Part shown: piece after piece, positions 45,696-54,874 of the stretch
Numbering within the stretch: position 1 is the stretch's first letter
Layout: every line of letters starts with the position of its first letter
Source of the DNA: Cohaesibacter celericrescens
GTDB lineage: Bacteria; Pseudomonadota; Alphaproteobacteria; Rhizobiales; Cohaesibacteraceae
Reading direction: 5' to 3'
Length of the DNA: 64,000 bases
Assembly (NCBI RefSeq): GCF_002866925.1
Contig: NZ_PKUQ01000011.1
Coordinates: 1 to 64,000, forward strand
Program-made: the position numbers and the translations under genes
The notes under the pieces: generated by a model
The model's database searches: none
Told to the model about the DNA's origin: nothing
What the model saw: the letters and a program-made list of their open reading frames with translations, nothing else

Positions 45696-45930
45696 TCCGG
45701 TCGTTCCTTTTGTTGATTGGGTGAGCTTGCATGATTTTGTTACCAAGTTCATCCGATTTGTGCTCGCAGAGGTCGATCTTTCAGGAGGCCTTGGCAAACT
45801 ATTAAGGGCTGGTATCCTATGTGTGGATGATTCGCCCAGTTTCAATCATGTGTTCGACCTTATGTGCCTTTGCTGGTGGTCGTGCTATAAAGGGCGATCT
45901 GTTAATTCGGATCAAAGCACTGAAGCGCCG

Positions 45931-47049
45931 ATGAAAATTACCTGCCCCAATTGTTCAACAAGTTATCAGGTGCCCGATGATTATATTGGCACCGATGGCC
46001 GCGCTGTGCGTTGCGCCAATTGCAGCGAAACTTGGCATGCCGAACCGGTCGCTCCCATTCCTGAAGCCGCCAATCCGGTGCAGGAGGCCCCTGCAGAGGG
46101 TCCTGAGGGCGGGGCAGAAAATTCGCAAGATGATATCGATAGCTTGTTTGATTCCCCCGGTGATGAGGAACAAAGTCAGGATGACATTGATGCCTTGTTC
46201 GATTCTCCCGCTGCTGGCGAGGAACAGGATCAGGACGGTATTGACGCGCTTTTTGATTCTCCCTCTGCTGGTGAGGAGCAAGATCAAGATGGTATTGATG
46301 CGCTTTTTGATGCTCCCTCTGCTGGCGAGGAGCAAGATCAAGATCAAGATGGTATTGATGCTCTGTTTGACAGCCCTGCTGCTGACACACCGCAACCGGA
46401 TAAAGCCACAGCTGGCAATTTAGCCAAAAGCAATGATCCATTTGTCATCAAAGGAGGCGTCGACGAAGGGTATGAGTCCCCTGTGGTTGATCTTATGGAC
46501 GCTGCTGCCTTTGAAGCGCAAAAAGTGGTCGCGCGGGGCAAGGACATAGAAACAAGCGTGCGCCGCAGACGGCGCAAACGGAGAAGACCCGAGCCTGCGC
46601 ATCAAGATAGTGCTCAATTGATTGCGAAGCGAGAATGGATGTTGGGCGGTGGCGCTCTGGGAATGTGCCTTGTAGTGTTGATCACATTGTTTTCCGCACC
46701 AAAATTCTGGGTCCGGACCTTGCCTGATCTTGCCTCGCTTTATGGGCTAGTGGGAATGGACGTCAATGTGGCTGGCGTTGATTTTGATATGGTGGATGTC
46801 AAGTTTCTACAGCAAGGAGGGGCTCCCGTGATCAGCGTCGAAACCGAGCTTGTTAATCCCGGTTTAGATCCTGTACTCCTTCCCTCTGTGCAATTTTCTG
46901 TGCTTGGCAACAATGATACAGAACTTTATTCATGGGCCATTGGGCCAGATCATGTCGGTTTGGGCCCCGGAGAGCGTAAACGGATCGAGACTTCTATTGC
47001 AGCGCCCTCGCAAGCCAAATATATATCGCTCAGAGTGTTTCATCAGTAG
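45931..47049 (+). CDS. MJ0042-type zinc-ribbon membrane protein with five FliM-like repeats
   Basis: A 372-residue protein. A zinc ribbon (C5, C8, C28, C31: CPNC and CANC) is followed by an acidic region with five copies of a QDxIDALFDSP motif (residues 65-149), a basic patch RRRRRKRRR at 211-219, one membrane segment (about 237-256) and a C-terminal extracytoplasmic domain resembling DUF3426. The start ATG at 45931 is the first one giving the zinc ribbon; upstream in-frame sequence is not coding. Related proteins accompany ftsEX and hpt-cpdR in Rhizobiales, but function is unknown. Confidence 0.88.
   Translation: MKITCPNCSTSYQVPDDYIGTDGRAVRCANCSETWHAEPVAPIPEAANPVQEAPAEGPEGGAENSQDDIDSLFDSPGDEEQSQDDIDALFDSPAAGEEQDQDGIDALFDSPSAGEEQDQDGIDALFDAPSAGEEQDQDQDGIDALFDSPAADTPQPDKATAGNLAKSNDPFVIKGGVDEGYESPVVDLMDAAAFEAQKVVARGKDIETSVRRRRRKRRRPEPAHQDSAQLIAKREWMLGGGALGMCLVVLITLFSAPKFWVRTLPDLASLYGLVGMDVNVAGVDFDMVDVKFLQQGGAPVISVETELVNPGLDPVLLPSVQFSVLGNNDTELYSWAIGPDHVGLGPGERKRIETSIAAPSQAKYISLRVFHQ
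46123..46377 (+). repeat. Five-copy coding repeat, (S/D)QDxID(A/S)LFD(S/A)P
   Basis: Copies begin at residues 65, 82, 100, 118 and 138 of the zinc-ribbon protein, giving a period of 17-20 residues (54 bases for the central ones). Copies three to five are nearly identical in DNA, which suggests recent duplication by slippage. The core resembles the N-terminal peptide of FliM, SQxEIDALL. Confidence 0.85.
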
Positions 47050-47112
47050 AGCATGTGATCTGGGCATGTCGCTGTGATCCCATCCGCGCAAACAGGAACC
47101 CGGAAAAAAAGC

Positions 47113-47637
47113 ATGACTGAAACCATCCACGTTCTTTATGACGAGGCCACCCTTGAAAAACGCAATCAGGAACTGGCTGCGTCTATAGCTGCTGGCGGCT
47201 ATAAAAATCTTTTGGTGATTGCCGTTTTGAAGGGCAGCTTCGTTTTCGCTGCTGACTTGCTGCGTGCACTTTACCGTGCTGGCGTGCCGTTGGAAGTGGA
47301 GTTTATGTCTTTGTCCAGCTACGGCTCAGGCACCAAATCCACAGGGCATGTGAAAGTCGTGCGGGACATCGAGACTATTGTTGAGGGACGGGATGTCCTG
47401 TTGATCGATGATATTCTGGAATCTGGGCGGACTCTGGCTTATGCCAAGGGTTTGTTGACCGACCGTGGGGCATCTCGCGTCGATATAGCCGTTTTGCTCG
47501 ATAAACCCGGCAAGCGAGTCGCTGATATTCAGGGTGAATTTGTTGGGTTTGAGTGCCCGGACAAATTTGTAGTAGGCTATGGAATGGACAAAGCGCATTC
47601 CTACCGCGAAGTGCCATTTGTTGGATATCTCACTTGA
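47113..47637 (+). CDS. hpt: Hypoxanthine phosphoribosyltransferase
   Basis: A 174-residue purine salvage enzyme. The PRPP-binding motif is LLIDDILESGRTL, and VIAVLKGSFVFAADLLRAL and EVEFMSLSSYGSGT are typical. The start at 47113 gives MTETIHVLYDEATL; upstream in-frame residues are not family-like. It lies between the zinc-ribbon gene and cpdR, an order common in Rhizobiales. Confidence 0.95.
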   Translation: MTETIHVLYDEATLEKRNQELAASIAAGGYKNLLVIAVLKGSFVFAADLLRALYRAGVPLEVEFMSLSSYGSGTKSTGHVKVVRDIETIVEGRDVLLIDDILESGRTLAYAKGLLTDRGASRVDIAVLLDKPGKRVADIQGEFVGFECPDKFVVGYGMDKAHSYREVPFVGYLT

Positions 47638-47712
47638 TTTAGGGATGGTTCTGGCGCCGTTCTAGACATCTTCCGTTTGCTAATTTCACTTTTCGTTCTC
47701 CCTTTCGCTTTT

Positions 47713-47762
47713 GGTAAACCTTTTACCTGTCAAATAGAGAGGTAAGGTCGGCAAAAGACCTT
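47713..47762. promoter_or_regulatory. Two inverted repeats upstream of cpdR
   Basis: GGTAAA-CCT-TTTACC (47713-47727) and AAGGTC-N7-GACCTT (47744-47762) lie 41-90 bases upstream of cpdR. Neither matches a CtrA site. They may be operators or part of a leader. Confidence 0.3.
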
Positions 47763-47802
47763 GGTGTGACTAAAAAGAGTAAAAGTAAGTGGGAGTGGGT
47801 AA

Positions 47803-48213
47803 ATGGCCCGAATTCTTCTGACTGAAGACGACGACGGGGTGCGTTTGTTTGTTCAACGGGCTTTGATGATGGACGGACATGATGTCAAAACGGCCGAAGA
47901 TGGCAGTTATGCGATGGACGTTTTGTCTGAACATGACGGGTCTTTTGATCTGCTGTTGACCGACATCAAGATGCCAATGATGGACGGGATTGCCTTGGCG
48001 CAATCAGCAGCGAAAGACTGGCCTGATATCACCATCTTGATGATGACCGGATTTGCCGATCAACGTGAGCGTTGTGACAGCCTGAACGCGATTGTTCACG
48101 ATGTGGTATCCAAACCTTTCTCGCTGGCTGAAATTCGTGGTGCCGTGAAAGACGCTTTGTCTGGCGAGGCTGCGATTGCACCGCCGTCTATGGTGCGGTC
48201 TTTGTATGGTTAG
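47803..48213 (+). CDS. cpdR: CpdR-type single-domain response regulator
   Basis: A 136-residue receiver domain starting MARILLTEDDDGVRLFVQRA. The phosphorylated aspartate is D54 in LLLTDIKMPMMDG, and the conserved lysine is in VSKPF. In Caulobacter and Sinorhizobium, unphosphorylated CpdR delivers ClpXP substrates in the cell cycle. The context, next to hpt in a Rhizobiales-like order, supports CpdR over CheY. No output domain follows. Confidence 0.9.
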   Translation: MARILLTEDDDGVRLFVQRALMMDGHDVKTAEDGSYAMDVLSEHDGSFDLLLTDIKMPMMDGIALAQSAAKDWPDITILMMTGFADQRERCDSLNAIVHDVVSKPFSLAEIRGAVKDALSGEAAIAPPSMVRSLYG

Positions 48214-48252
48214 TGATGGTTTTGGCTGTCCTTAATCGAGATCAGAAATGCA

Positions 48253-48290
48253 AAAGGGATGGCAAGTGCCATCCCTTTGTTATTTTTACC
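48253..48290. terminator. Terminator between convergent cpdR and lysA
   Basis: AAAGGGATGGC and GCCATCCCTTT form a perfect 11-base-pair stem with a 4-base loop, followed by T-rich sequence on the plus strand and an A/T-rich flank for the minus strand. Confidence 0.9.
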
Positions 48291-48301
48291 CTATTAAGGT
48301 T

Positions 48302-49573
48302 TTAATCCTCTAGCCAATCGGGAATGGTATCGAGCCCTAGCAAGTCTTCATAAGAAGGGCGGGGGCGAATCACTGACCACTGGTCCCCGTGGACCATGAC
48401 TTCGGGCACCAAAAGACGGCTGTTATAGGTGCCAGACTGCACAGCGCCGTAGGCGCCAGCAGACATGATTGCGACGAGATCGCCGGACTCTAGCTGAGGC
48501 AGTGAGCGGTTCTGAGCGAGGAAATCCCCTGTTTCACATACAGGCCCAACAATGTCGACGGTAGCAACGGGTGTGTTGAAGGACGGCTCTTTAATCGGGC
48601 GCACATCATGCCAGGCCTCATAGAGGGTTGGCCGGATGAGGTCATTCATTGCGCCATCGACGATGACGAAGGTTTTGCCTTCACCTTCTTTGCGATAGAT
48701 GACTTGGGTGACTAAGATGCCTGCATTGCCGGCAATCAGGCGACCGGGTTCAAAATAGACTTTGCAATCCAGATTCTGAACGTGTTTTTTGACTGTTTGT
48801 GCATAGTCGCGTGGCAATGGGGGAGGGGATTGATCGGCATGATAGGGAATGCCGAGACCTCCGCCCAGATCGACATGGTCGATGTCATGGCCGTCTTCAC
48901 GCAATTGGCGCACCAGATCGCCCAGTCGCTCAAAGGCCGCGTCGAAAGGTTCAAGTTCGGTGATCTGGCTGCCAATGTGCATGTCGATGCCAGTGACTTT
49001 GATACCCGGTAAATTTTCAGCGCGATTGTAAACGTCGCGGGCTCGTTTCCAAGGAATGCCGAATTTATTTTCGGATTTACCTGTGGCGATTTTAGCGTGG
49101 GTTTTAGCGTCGACATCCGGATTGATGCGAATGGAAATACGTGCCACACGGCCGAGTTCGGACGCAATGAGGCTTAGATGTTCCAGCTCGGGTTCGGACT
49201 CGACATTGAAGCAAAGAATGTCCTGTTCGAGCGCAAAGGTGAGTTCGCGGCGGGTTTTTCCAACACCGGAGAATAGGATCTTGGAGGCGGGAATTCCTGC
49301 CGCTAATGCCCGGCGCAATTCACCTTCGGAGACTACATCGGCCCCTGCACCTAGACGGGCAAGGGTTTTGAGAACAGCCTGATTGGAATTGGCTTTCATG
49401 GCATAACATACGAGTGAAGAAACCCCGCCGAAAGCTTCGGAAAAAACTTTGAAATGCCGCTCAAATGTCGCTGTGGAATAGACATAGAAGGGCGTGCCCA
49501 CTTGCTTGGCGATCTCGGCAATGGAAACGGCTTCGGCATGCATGACGCCGTCGATATAGTCAAAATGATGCAT
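48302..49573 (-). CDS. lysA: Diaminopimelate decarboxylase
   Basis: A 423-residue fold III PLP enzyme that makes lysine from meso-diaminopimelate. The PLP lysine is in VCYAMKANSNQAVL. HIGSQITELEPF, DLGGGLGIPY, FEPGRLIAGNAG and the GPVCETGDFLA segment with its substrate cysteine are present. It is the last gene of an argH-lptM-lysA run on the minus strand. Normal length. Confidence 0.97.
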   Translation of the reverse strand: MHHFDYIDGVMHAEAVSIAEIAKQVGTPFYVYSTATFERHFKVFSEAFGGVSSLVCYAMKANSNQAVLKTLARLGAGADVVSEGELRRALAAGIPASKILFSGVGKTRRELTFALEQDILCFNVESEPELEHLSLIASELGRVARISIRINPDVDAKTHAKIATGKSENKFGIPWKRARDVYNRAENLPGIKVTGIDMHIGSQITELEPFDAAFERLGDLVRQLREDGHDIDHVDLGGGLGIPYHADQSPPPLPRDYAQTVKKHVQNLDCKVYFEPGRLIAGNAGILVTQVIYRKEGEGKTFVIVDGAMNDLIRPTLYEAWHDVRPIKEPSFNTPVATVDIVGPVCETGDFLAQNRSLPQLESGDLVAIMSAGAYGAVQSGTYNSRLLVPEVMVHGDQWSVIRPRPSYEDLLGLDTIPDWLED

Positions 49574-49657
49574 GATTGCCTCGTAGATCAGTCAGCCCGG
49601 CACCGGGGAAACGGGCAAGGCGGAGCACGATGGACTTTAAAGGAAATATGGCCGGGA

Positions 49658-49906
49658 TTAGAGCAGCGGGTCCAAAATAAAACCCTCATCCGGTGCCTTG
49701 GTTCGCGAATCAGTCTGTTCGTCTGAATCCGAGATGCCGTCTTTTACCGATGGGTCCTGCACATCTGTGCTCATATTGGTGTTCGCTGTTGGCGCGACCA
49801 GCGGGCCGCGCTGCCCGCAGGCTGTCAGACCTGTTGCCAGAGCAAATAGGATCAACAGCTTAACACCTGTTTTTGTGATTGCCAGATGGGATGTCTGAAA
49901 GAGCAT
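49658..49906 (-). CDS. LptM-like small lipoprotein
   Basis: An 82-residue lipoprotein with a signal sequence and lipobox LTAC at residues 27-30, followed by GQRGPL, the characteristic LptM/YifL start. The rest is polar and disordered. LptM stabilises the LptD outer-membrane assembly in E. coli. Its position between argH and lysA is conserved in many proteobacteria. Confidence 0.85.
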   Translation of the reverse strand: MLFQTSHLAITKTGVKLLILFALATGLTACGQRGPLVAPTANTNMSTDVQDPSVKDGISDSDEQTDSRTKAPDEGFILDPLL

Positions 49907-50025
49907 CGCTTCACGTCCTTATGCCTTACACGCTGTGTCGGCGAAATGATTCTGGACATTGGACCTGTCGTCCGCTGATCCAAACAGCCCAAGGGGCATA
50001 GCCCCTGAGCGTTGCTTTGGGTGAA

Positions 50026-51426
50026 CTATTGCTTGGCTGATCTCTCTTTTTCAAGCGTTTTCAACCAGCTTCTTGCCTGTTTCTTGACATTCACAGGAGA
50101 TGTTCCCCCGTAAGAGGTGCGACTGCGGACCGATTTGTCAACCGAAAGGACCGAGAAAACATCTTCGGTGATTTTCGGTTCTACTGACTGCATATCTTCA
50201 AGGCTCAGTCTATGGAGCTCGATATTGCGGTCTGAGGCCATGCCAACAAGCGTTCCCGTTACGTGATGGGCATTGCGGAACGGCATGTCGAGGCTGCGCA
50301 CGAGCCAATCGGCCAGATCGGTGGCCGTTGAATAACCCGAGCCCGCTGCTTTTTTTAGTTCTTTCAGGTTTGGTTCCAGATCGCCAACCATACCGGTCAT
50401 GGCCGCCACGCAAAGAGACAGGTTTTGAAGGGCATCAAAGGTTTGCTCTTTGTCTTCCTGCATGTCTTTGGAATAAGTGAGTGGCAGACCCTTCATAACA
50501 ATCAGCAGGGCATTCATCGCACCGATGATGCGGCCTGCCTTGGCGCGGACCAATTCGGCGGCGTCGGGATTGCGTTTTTGCGGCATAATGGAGGAGCCGG
50601 TGGAGAATTTGTCTGACAGTTTCACAAACCGGAATTGGGCTGATGACCAGATGACCAATTCTTCGGCAAACCGTGACAGATGCACAGCGCAGATCGAAGC
50701 CGCAGACAGCGCCTCCAGTGCAAAGTCGCGGTCAGACACACTGTCGAGCGAGTTGGCCGTGGGGCGATCAAAGCCGAGGCTTTCTGCTGTCATGTGCCGA
50801 TCAATCGGAAACGATGTCCCGGCAAGAGCGGCAGCGCCCAGCGGACTTTCATTCATGCGTTTGCGGGCATCCTGAATCCGGCCGCGATCGCGGGACAGCA
50901 TTTCCACATAGGCCAGCATGTGGTGACCAAATGTCACTGGCTGGGCGCTTTGCAAATGCGTGAAGCCGGGCATAACCGCAGAAGAAAATTCAACTGCTTT
51001 GAATGCAAAGGCATGCTGTAAGCCGCCAAGCTGGTCATCAAGCCCATCAAGGGTTTCACGGACCCAGAGGCGGAAATCCGTCGCGACCTGATCGTTGCGC
51101 GAGCGTGCGGTGTGCAGGCGACCGGCACTTGGGCCAAGCAATTCGGCAAGGCGGCTTTCCACATTCATGTGGATGTCTTCCAGTGCGCGCGAAAAAGTGA
51201 AGGTGCCTGCCTCAATTTCTCCCGCGATTGTGTCTAGACCTTGTTCGATTGCTTTGGCATCATCGGCGGAAACAATGTCCTGTTGAGCCAACATGCGGAC
51301 ATGAGCTTTGGAACCGGCAATATCTTGCGCGTAAAGAATCTTGTCAAAGTCTATGGAGGCGTTGATTTCTTCCATGATGGCGTCAGGGCCCTCGGAAAAA
51401 CGGCCGCCCCACATTTTATTGCTCAT
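50026..51426 (-). CDS. argH: Argininosuccinate lyase
   Basis: A 466-residue fumarase/aspartase superfamily enzyme that forms arginine and fumarate. The signature [11 protein letters not shown] is present, along with [20 protein letters not shown] at the N-terminus, [17 protein letters not shown] and [16 protein letters not shown]. Normal length. It is divergent from the TlpA-like gene and begins the argH-lptM-lysA run. Confidence 0.97.
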   Translation of the reverse strand: MSNKMWGGRFSEGPDAIMEEINASIDFDKILYAQDIAGSKAHVRMLAQQDIVSADDAKAIEQGLDTIAGEIEAGTFTFSRALEDIHMNVESRLAELLGPSAGRLHTARSRNDQVATDFRLWVRETLDGLDDQLGGLQHAFAFKAVEFSSAVMPGFTHLQSAQPVTFGHHMLAYVEMLSRDRGRIQDARKRMNESPLGAAALAGTSFPIDRHMTAESLGFDRPTANSLDSVSDRDFALEALSAASICAVHLSRFAEELVIWSSAQFRFVKLSDKFSTGSSIMPQKRNPDAAELVRAKAGRIIGAMNALLIVMKGLPLTYSKDMQEDKEQTFDALQNLSLCVAAMTGMVGDLEPNLKELKKAAGSGYSTATDLADWLVRSLDMPFRNAHHVTGTLVGMASDRNIELHRLSLEDMQSVEPKITEDVFSVLSVDKSVRSRTSYGGTSPVNVKKQARSWLKTLEKERSAKQ

Positions 51427-51585
51427 GATGCATGTTCCAATTGGTGAGTTCTCGTTGAGGTGCTTTATGCCACAACAAAATAAGGCTGTCAGCGCCTTAA
51501 GGTGGAAAAAGCGATAGAGTTGATATCAGAATCAAGATGTCCCATCAGATCGGGACCTGAAAAGCAGAATGAAGGGAAGAGCGGG

Positions 51586-52215
51586 ATGTCGCCTTTGGAC
51601 GGATTGAAGAATGTGCAGACCAGGCTGGTTCATTGCTCGGTCGCTGTTGCGGTTGTTTTGGCAACGCCCTTTGCGGCGGCAGCAGCGGAGGTTTGCAGTG
51701 CTTCCAAGACGCGGATGGAAGCAATCGATCCTCATATCAAGGGAGAGATTGCCGCGTTGCAATTCACCGGCCATCCGTCCGATATGAGTGGCCTTGCGTT
51801 TAAACGCGAAGATGGCACCGATATAACGATTGCTGATTTTAAGGGCAAAACAGTTTTGTTGAATTTGTGGGCCACATGGTGTGCACCGTGTCGGACGGAA
51901 ATGCCTGACCTCGATGAATTACAGGCTGATTTGGGCGGGGGTGATTTCGAAGTGGTGACCGTCAGCCTTGATCGTAAGGCGCCGGGGAAGGCGCGTATGT
52001 TTTTTGACGAGATCGAACTAAAGCATCTCGCGCTCTATTATGACAAGGGAATGGCTCTGTTTCCAGCGTTGAGAAGCCGTGGCATGGCCTTCGGCATGCC
52101 GACGACCGTTATTCTTGACAGCGATGGCTGTTCTTTGGCGCATATGTCCGGCCCTGCTGCTTGGGGAGGCGATCAGGCGAAGGTGATGATCAAAGCTGCC
52201 ATGATGGCTGATTAG
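51586..52215 (+). CDS. TlpA-like membrane-anchored thioredoxin
   Basis: A 209-residue protein with an N-terminal hydrophobic segment (about 15-35) that anchors or exports it. The thioredoxin-like domain has WATWCAPCR with C99 and C102. The start at 51586 follows AAGGGAAG; a longer frame to 51502 is not used. TlpA/ResE-type proteins reduce apocytochromes or copper chaperones in the periplasm. It is divergent from argH, a common alphaproteobacterial arrangement. Confidence 0.88.
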   Translation: MSPLDGLKNVQTRLVHCSVAVAVVLATPFAAAAAEVCSASKTRMEAIDPHIKGEIAALQFTGHPSDMSGLAFKREDGTDITIADFKGKTVLLNLWATWCAPCRTEMPDLDELQADLGGGDFEVVTVSLDRKAPGKARMFFDEIELKHLALYYDKGMALFPALRSRGMAFGMPTTVILDSDGCSLAHMSGPAAWGGDQAKVMIKAAMMAD

Positions 52216-52290
52216 TGCAGGTTGCCCAATAATAAATTTACCAATGTGCGCCATGCATTGGTGTTGGTGTCAGTTTCGATCGGATAAACA

Positions 52291-52318
52291 AAAAGCCCGG
52301 AACAATTCGGGCTTTTTT
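52291..52318. terminator. Terminator between tlpA and the small YjfB-like gene
   Basis: AAAAGCCCG and CGGGCTTTT form a stem with an 8-base loop and a T6 tract on the plus strand. It also has an A-run on its left, so it can serve the convergent minus-strand gene. Confidence 0.88.
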
Positions 52319-52358
52319 GTGTATGTGGTGCTGTGGAATGCTGATCGCGGCAATGATG

Positions 52359-52565
52359 TCAGGCTTTTATGTCGAGATTCTGGCCCATGCCTTGTGGTGC
52401 TGAGCCACCGCTCTCCATACCCTTCTGTACAAGGCTGTCGAGAAGACCTGCCATTGCTGTATCCGAGTTGTGCGCCATTTTTGTCAATGTTGCACCAAGC
52501 TCCATTTTGCCTTGAGCGGCATTTGTATAAGCGAGGGCTGACCCTAAGGTAGCGACATTTGACAT
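52359..52565 (-). CDS. Small YjfB-like protein (putative motility protein family)
   Basis: A 68-residue protein with a strong ribosome site (CAGGAGAG). It consists of one long amphipathic helix (SALAYTNAAQGKMELGATLT, then KMAHNSDTAMAGLLDSLVQK) and ends GQNLDIKA. Length, helix pattern and the ending resemble the YjfB family, annotated as putative motility proteins, but the match is by eye. No flagellar genes lie nearby. Confidence 0.6.
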   Translation of the reverse strand: MSNVATLGSALAYTNAAQGKMELGATLTKMAHNSDTAMAGLLDSLVQKGMESGGSAPQGMGQNLDIKA

Positions 52566-52735
52566 TGGACTCTCCTGTATTCCCAGATACCCGAGTTTGA
52601 TTGTCTCAGCTATTTCTTAAGGCAGAGTAAACAAGTCCTTAAAATGATTTCTGATTGTTTCTGATGCCGGGTTAGACTGTGCTAATGGAGGGTGCCGCCA
52701 ATGTTTGCAGGTGTCAAACTGATACCACCAATAGA

Positions 52736-52764
52736 AAAACCGAGATCCATATGGCCTCGGTTTT
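52736..52764 (-). terminator. Terminator of the 3-hydroxybutyryl-CoA dehydrogenase gene
   Basis: AAAACCGAG (52736-52744) pairs with CTCGGTTTT (52756-52764). Read on the minus strand it ends in T5. Confidence 0.85.
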
Positions 52765-52793
52765 GATGCGTATTGGTTGATTGCCGGGGTGCC

Positions 52794-53684
52794 TTAGCGG
52801 GTAGGTATCGGCACTTCGCCACGATAATCGTAAAAGCCGCGTTGGCTTTTGCGACCCAGCCAACCTGCTTCGACATATTTAACCAGCAGAGGACAAGGGC
52901 GATATTTGGTGTCGGCAAGGCCTTCGTAAAGCACCTGCATGATGGATAAACAGGTATCCAGACCAATAAAGTCGGCCAATTGTAATGGCCCCATTGGATG
53001 ATTGGCACCAAGACGCATGGCGGTATCAATGGATTGAACGTTGCCGACGCCTTCATACAGGGTGTAAACGGCTTCATTGATCATGGGCAGCAGAATACGG
53101 TTGACCATGAAGGCCGGGAAATCTTCAGATACTGCGACCGTTTTGCCTAGATTGTCAGCAAACTGTTTGGCTGTTTTGAAGGTGTTTTCATCCGTGGCAA
53201 TGCCGCGCACCAGCTCGATCAGTTTCATCACGGGAACCGGATTCATAAAGTGAATGCCGATAAATTGCTCTGCACGATCTGTGGCTGCCGCAAGACGTGT
53301 GATGGACAGGGACGATGTGTTCGAAGCGATCAGGGCTTCGGGGCGTAGGATTGGTGTGACCGCGGAAAAGATTTTGCGTTTGGTTTCTTCGTGTTCGGTG
53401 GCTGCTTCGATAACCAGATCAACCTCTGACATGCTGTCAAGCGCAAGTGAGGGTGTGATGTTGTCCAGTGCAGCCTGCATTTGCTCTTCAGAGATAGCCC
53501 CTTTGGAAACTTGGCGTGCCATATTGCCCTGAATGGTGGCCATGCCCTTGTCCAGATTGTCTTTATCCAGATCATTCAGGATCACTTCATATTTGGACAA
53601 GCTGCATACATGTGCAATACCGTTGCCCATCTGGCCGGCGCCAATGATGCCAATTTTCTTGATTTCTGAAATCACTTTGCTCAC
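52794..53684 (-). CDS. hbdA: 3-hydroxybutyryl-CoA dehydrogenase
   Basis: A 296-residue NAD-dependent dehydrogenase acting on (S)-3-hydroxybutyryl-CoA. The nucleotide motif is IGIIGAGQMGNGIA, the catalytic histidine and glutamate are in FIGIHFMNPVPVMKLIELV, and SNTSSLSIT and NRILLPMINEAVYTLYEGV are typical. Stand-alone length fits the bacterial FadB2/PaaH/Hbd group. It follows etfBA on the same strand but a terminator lies between, so it is probably separately transcribed. Confidence 0.94.
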   Translation of the reverse strand: MSKVISEIKKIGIIGAGQMGNGIAHVCSLSKYEVILNDLDKDNLDKGMATIQGNMARQVSKGAISEEQMQAALDNITPSLALDSMSEVDLVIEAATEHEETKRKIFSAVTPILRPEALIASNTSSLSITRLAAATDRAEQFIGIHFMNPVPVMKLIELVRGIATDENTFKTAKQFADNLGKTVAVSEDFPAFMVNRILLPMINEAVYTLYEGVGNVQSIDTAMRLGANHPMGPLQLADFIGLDTCLSIMQVLYEGLADTKYRPCPLLVKYVEAGWLGRKSQRGFYDYRGEVPIPTR

Positions 53685-53794
53685 CGATTTCCGCCATTTG
53701 CGGCTATTTTTATGGTTTGTCTATTTGAAGGCAGCAGCTCACGTTAATGAGGACTGTCCTGATGCGGATGGAAAGTGTGGCAGATAATTTGCCG

Positions 53795-53810
53795 TTTCGC
53801 AAATGCGAAA
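53795..53810. promoter_or_regulatory. Palindrome upstream of the 3-hydroxybutyryl-CoA dehydrogenase gene
   Basis: TTTCGCA and TGCGAAA arms with a 2-base spacer lie about 111 bases upstream of the gene start, next to the etfA terminator. A candidate operator for a repressor of acyl-CoA genes; the regulator is not known. Confidence 0.4.
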
Positions 53811-53850
53811 AAAGCCAAAGGATGCGAGCAGTACACCCTTTGGCTTGCTT
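53811..53850 (-). terminator. Terminator of etfBA
   Basis: AAGCCAAAGG (53812-53821) pairs with CCTTTGGCTT (53837-53846). Read on the minus strand the stem is followed by a T6 run. On the plus strand there is also a T6 run after GC. Confidence 0.88.
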
Positions 53851-53924
53851 TTTTGCAGACGGTAAGACCCTGCGCATCTGACACAACGCTCTTCTTTGAA
53901 AAGCAGAAGCTGTATTGAAATGCG

Positions 53925-54854
53925 TTACAGTGCTTTTTCCAGCTCAGGCAGAACATCAAACAAATCGCCGACGATGCCATAATCCGCGACCTGGAAGATC
54001 GGAGCTTCTTCGTCTTTGTTGATGGCAACGATCACCTTGGAGTCCTTCATGCCGGCCAGATGCTGGATCGCGCCGGAAATGCCGCAAGCAATATAAAGCT
54101 CAGGGGCAACCACTTTTCCGGTCTGGCCAACTTGCAGATCATTTGGTGCATAGCCTGCATCAACGGCGGCACGGGAAGCGCCGATGGCAGCCCCTAGCTT
54201 GTCAGCAAGAGGTGTCAGGACCGCATTGAACTGCTCTTCGGAGGCCATGCCGCGACCACCAGAGATGATGACACGCGCACCGGACAGCTCAGGGCGGTCA
54301 GAAGCGGACAATTCCTGGCCGATGTAGCTGGTGCCAGCGGGGGCATCAACAGCTGCGATGGTTTCAACCGGCGCAGAGCCACCGGTTGCCGTTGCGGCAA
54401 AGGTGGAGGTGCGTACGGTGATGACTTTTGTGGCGTCAGAGCTTTTGACCGTCTGCATCGCGTTGCCCGCATAGGTGGGGCGCTCAAACGTGTCTGCTGA
54501 GATAACTTTTGTGATCTCGGAAAGCTGCATCACATCCAGCAATGCGGCGACGCGCGGCATATAGTTCTTGCCATTTGAGGTGGCAGGAGCAACCAAAGCA
54601 TCATAGTCGCCAGCGATGGATAGGATCTGTGCTGCCATGGCTTCGGCCAATTGGTGCTCCATGGCGTCGCTTTCTGCGATGAGCACTTTGCTTGCGCCGG
54701 TCAGCGTTGCTGCTTCAGCTGCTGCATCGGCACAGCCTTTGCCAGCAACAAGAATATGCACCTCAGAGCCCAGTTCAACAGCGGCTGTGAGCGCCTTGTG
54801 GGTGGCTTCATTTAAAGCCGTATTGTTGTGTTCGGCAATCAGAAGGGTTGTCAT
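53925..54854 (-). CDS. etfA: Electron transfer flavoprotein subunit alpha
   Basis: A 309-residue ETF alpha subunit that binds FAD. The C-terminal FAD domain has [55 protein letters not shown] and [21 protein letters not shown]. It follows etfB by 20 bases. ETF carries electrons from the glutaryl-CoA and methylsuccinyl-CoA dehydrogenases of this window to the quinone pool. Confidence 0.97.
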   Translation of the reverse strand: MTTLLIAEHNNTALNEATHKALTAAVELGSEVHILVAGKGCADAAAEAATLTGASKVLIAESDAMEHQLAEAMAAQILSIAGDYDALVAPATSNGKNYMPRVAALLDVMQLSEITKVISADTFERPTYAGNAMQTVKSSDATKVITVRTSTFAATATGGSAPVETIAAVDAPAGTSYIGQELSASDRPELSGARVIISGGRGMASEEQFNAVLTPLADKLGAAIGASRAAVDAGYAPNDLQVGQTGKVVAPELYIACGISGAIQHLAGMKDSKVIVAINKDEEAPIFQVADYGIVGDLFDVLPELEKAL

Positions 54855-54874
54855 GGTCTATCTCCACTTTTGCC

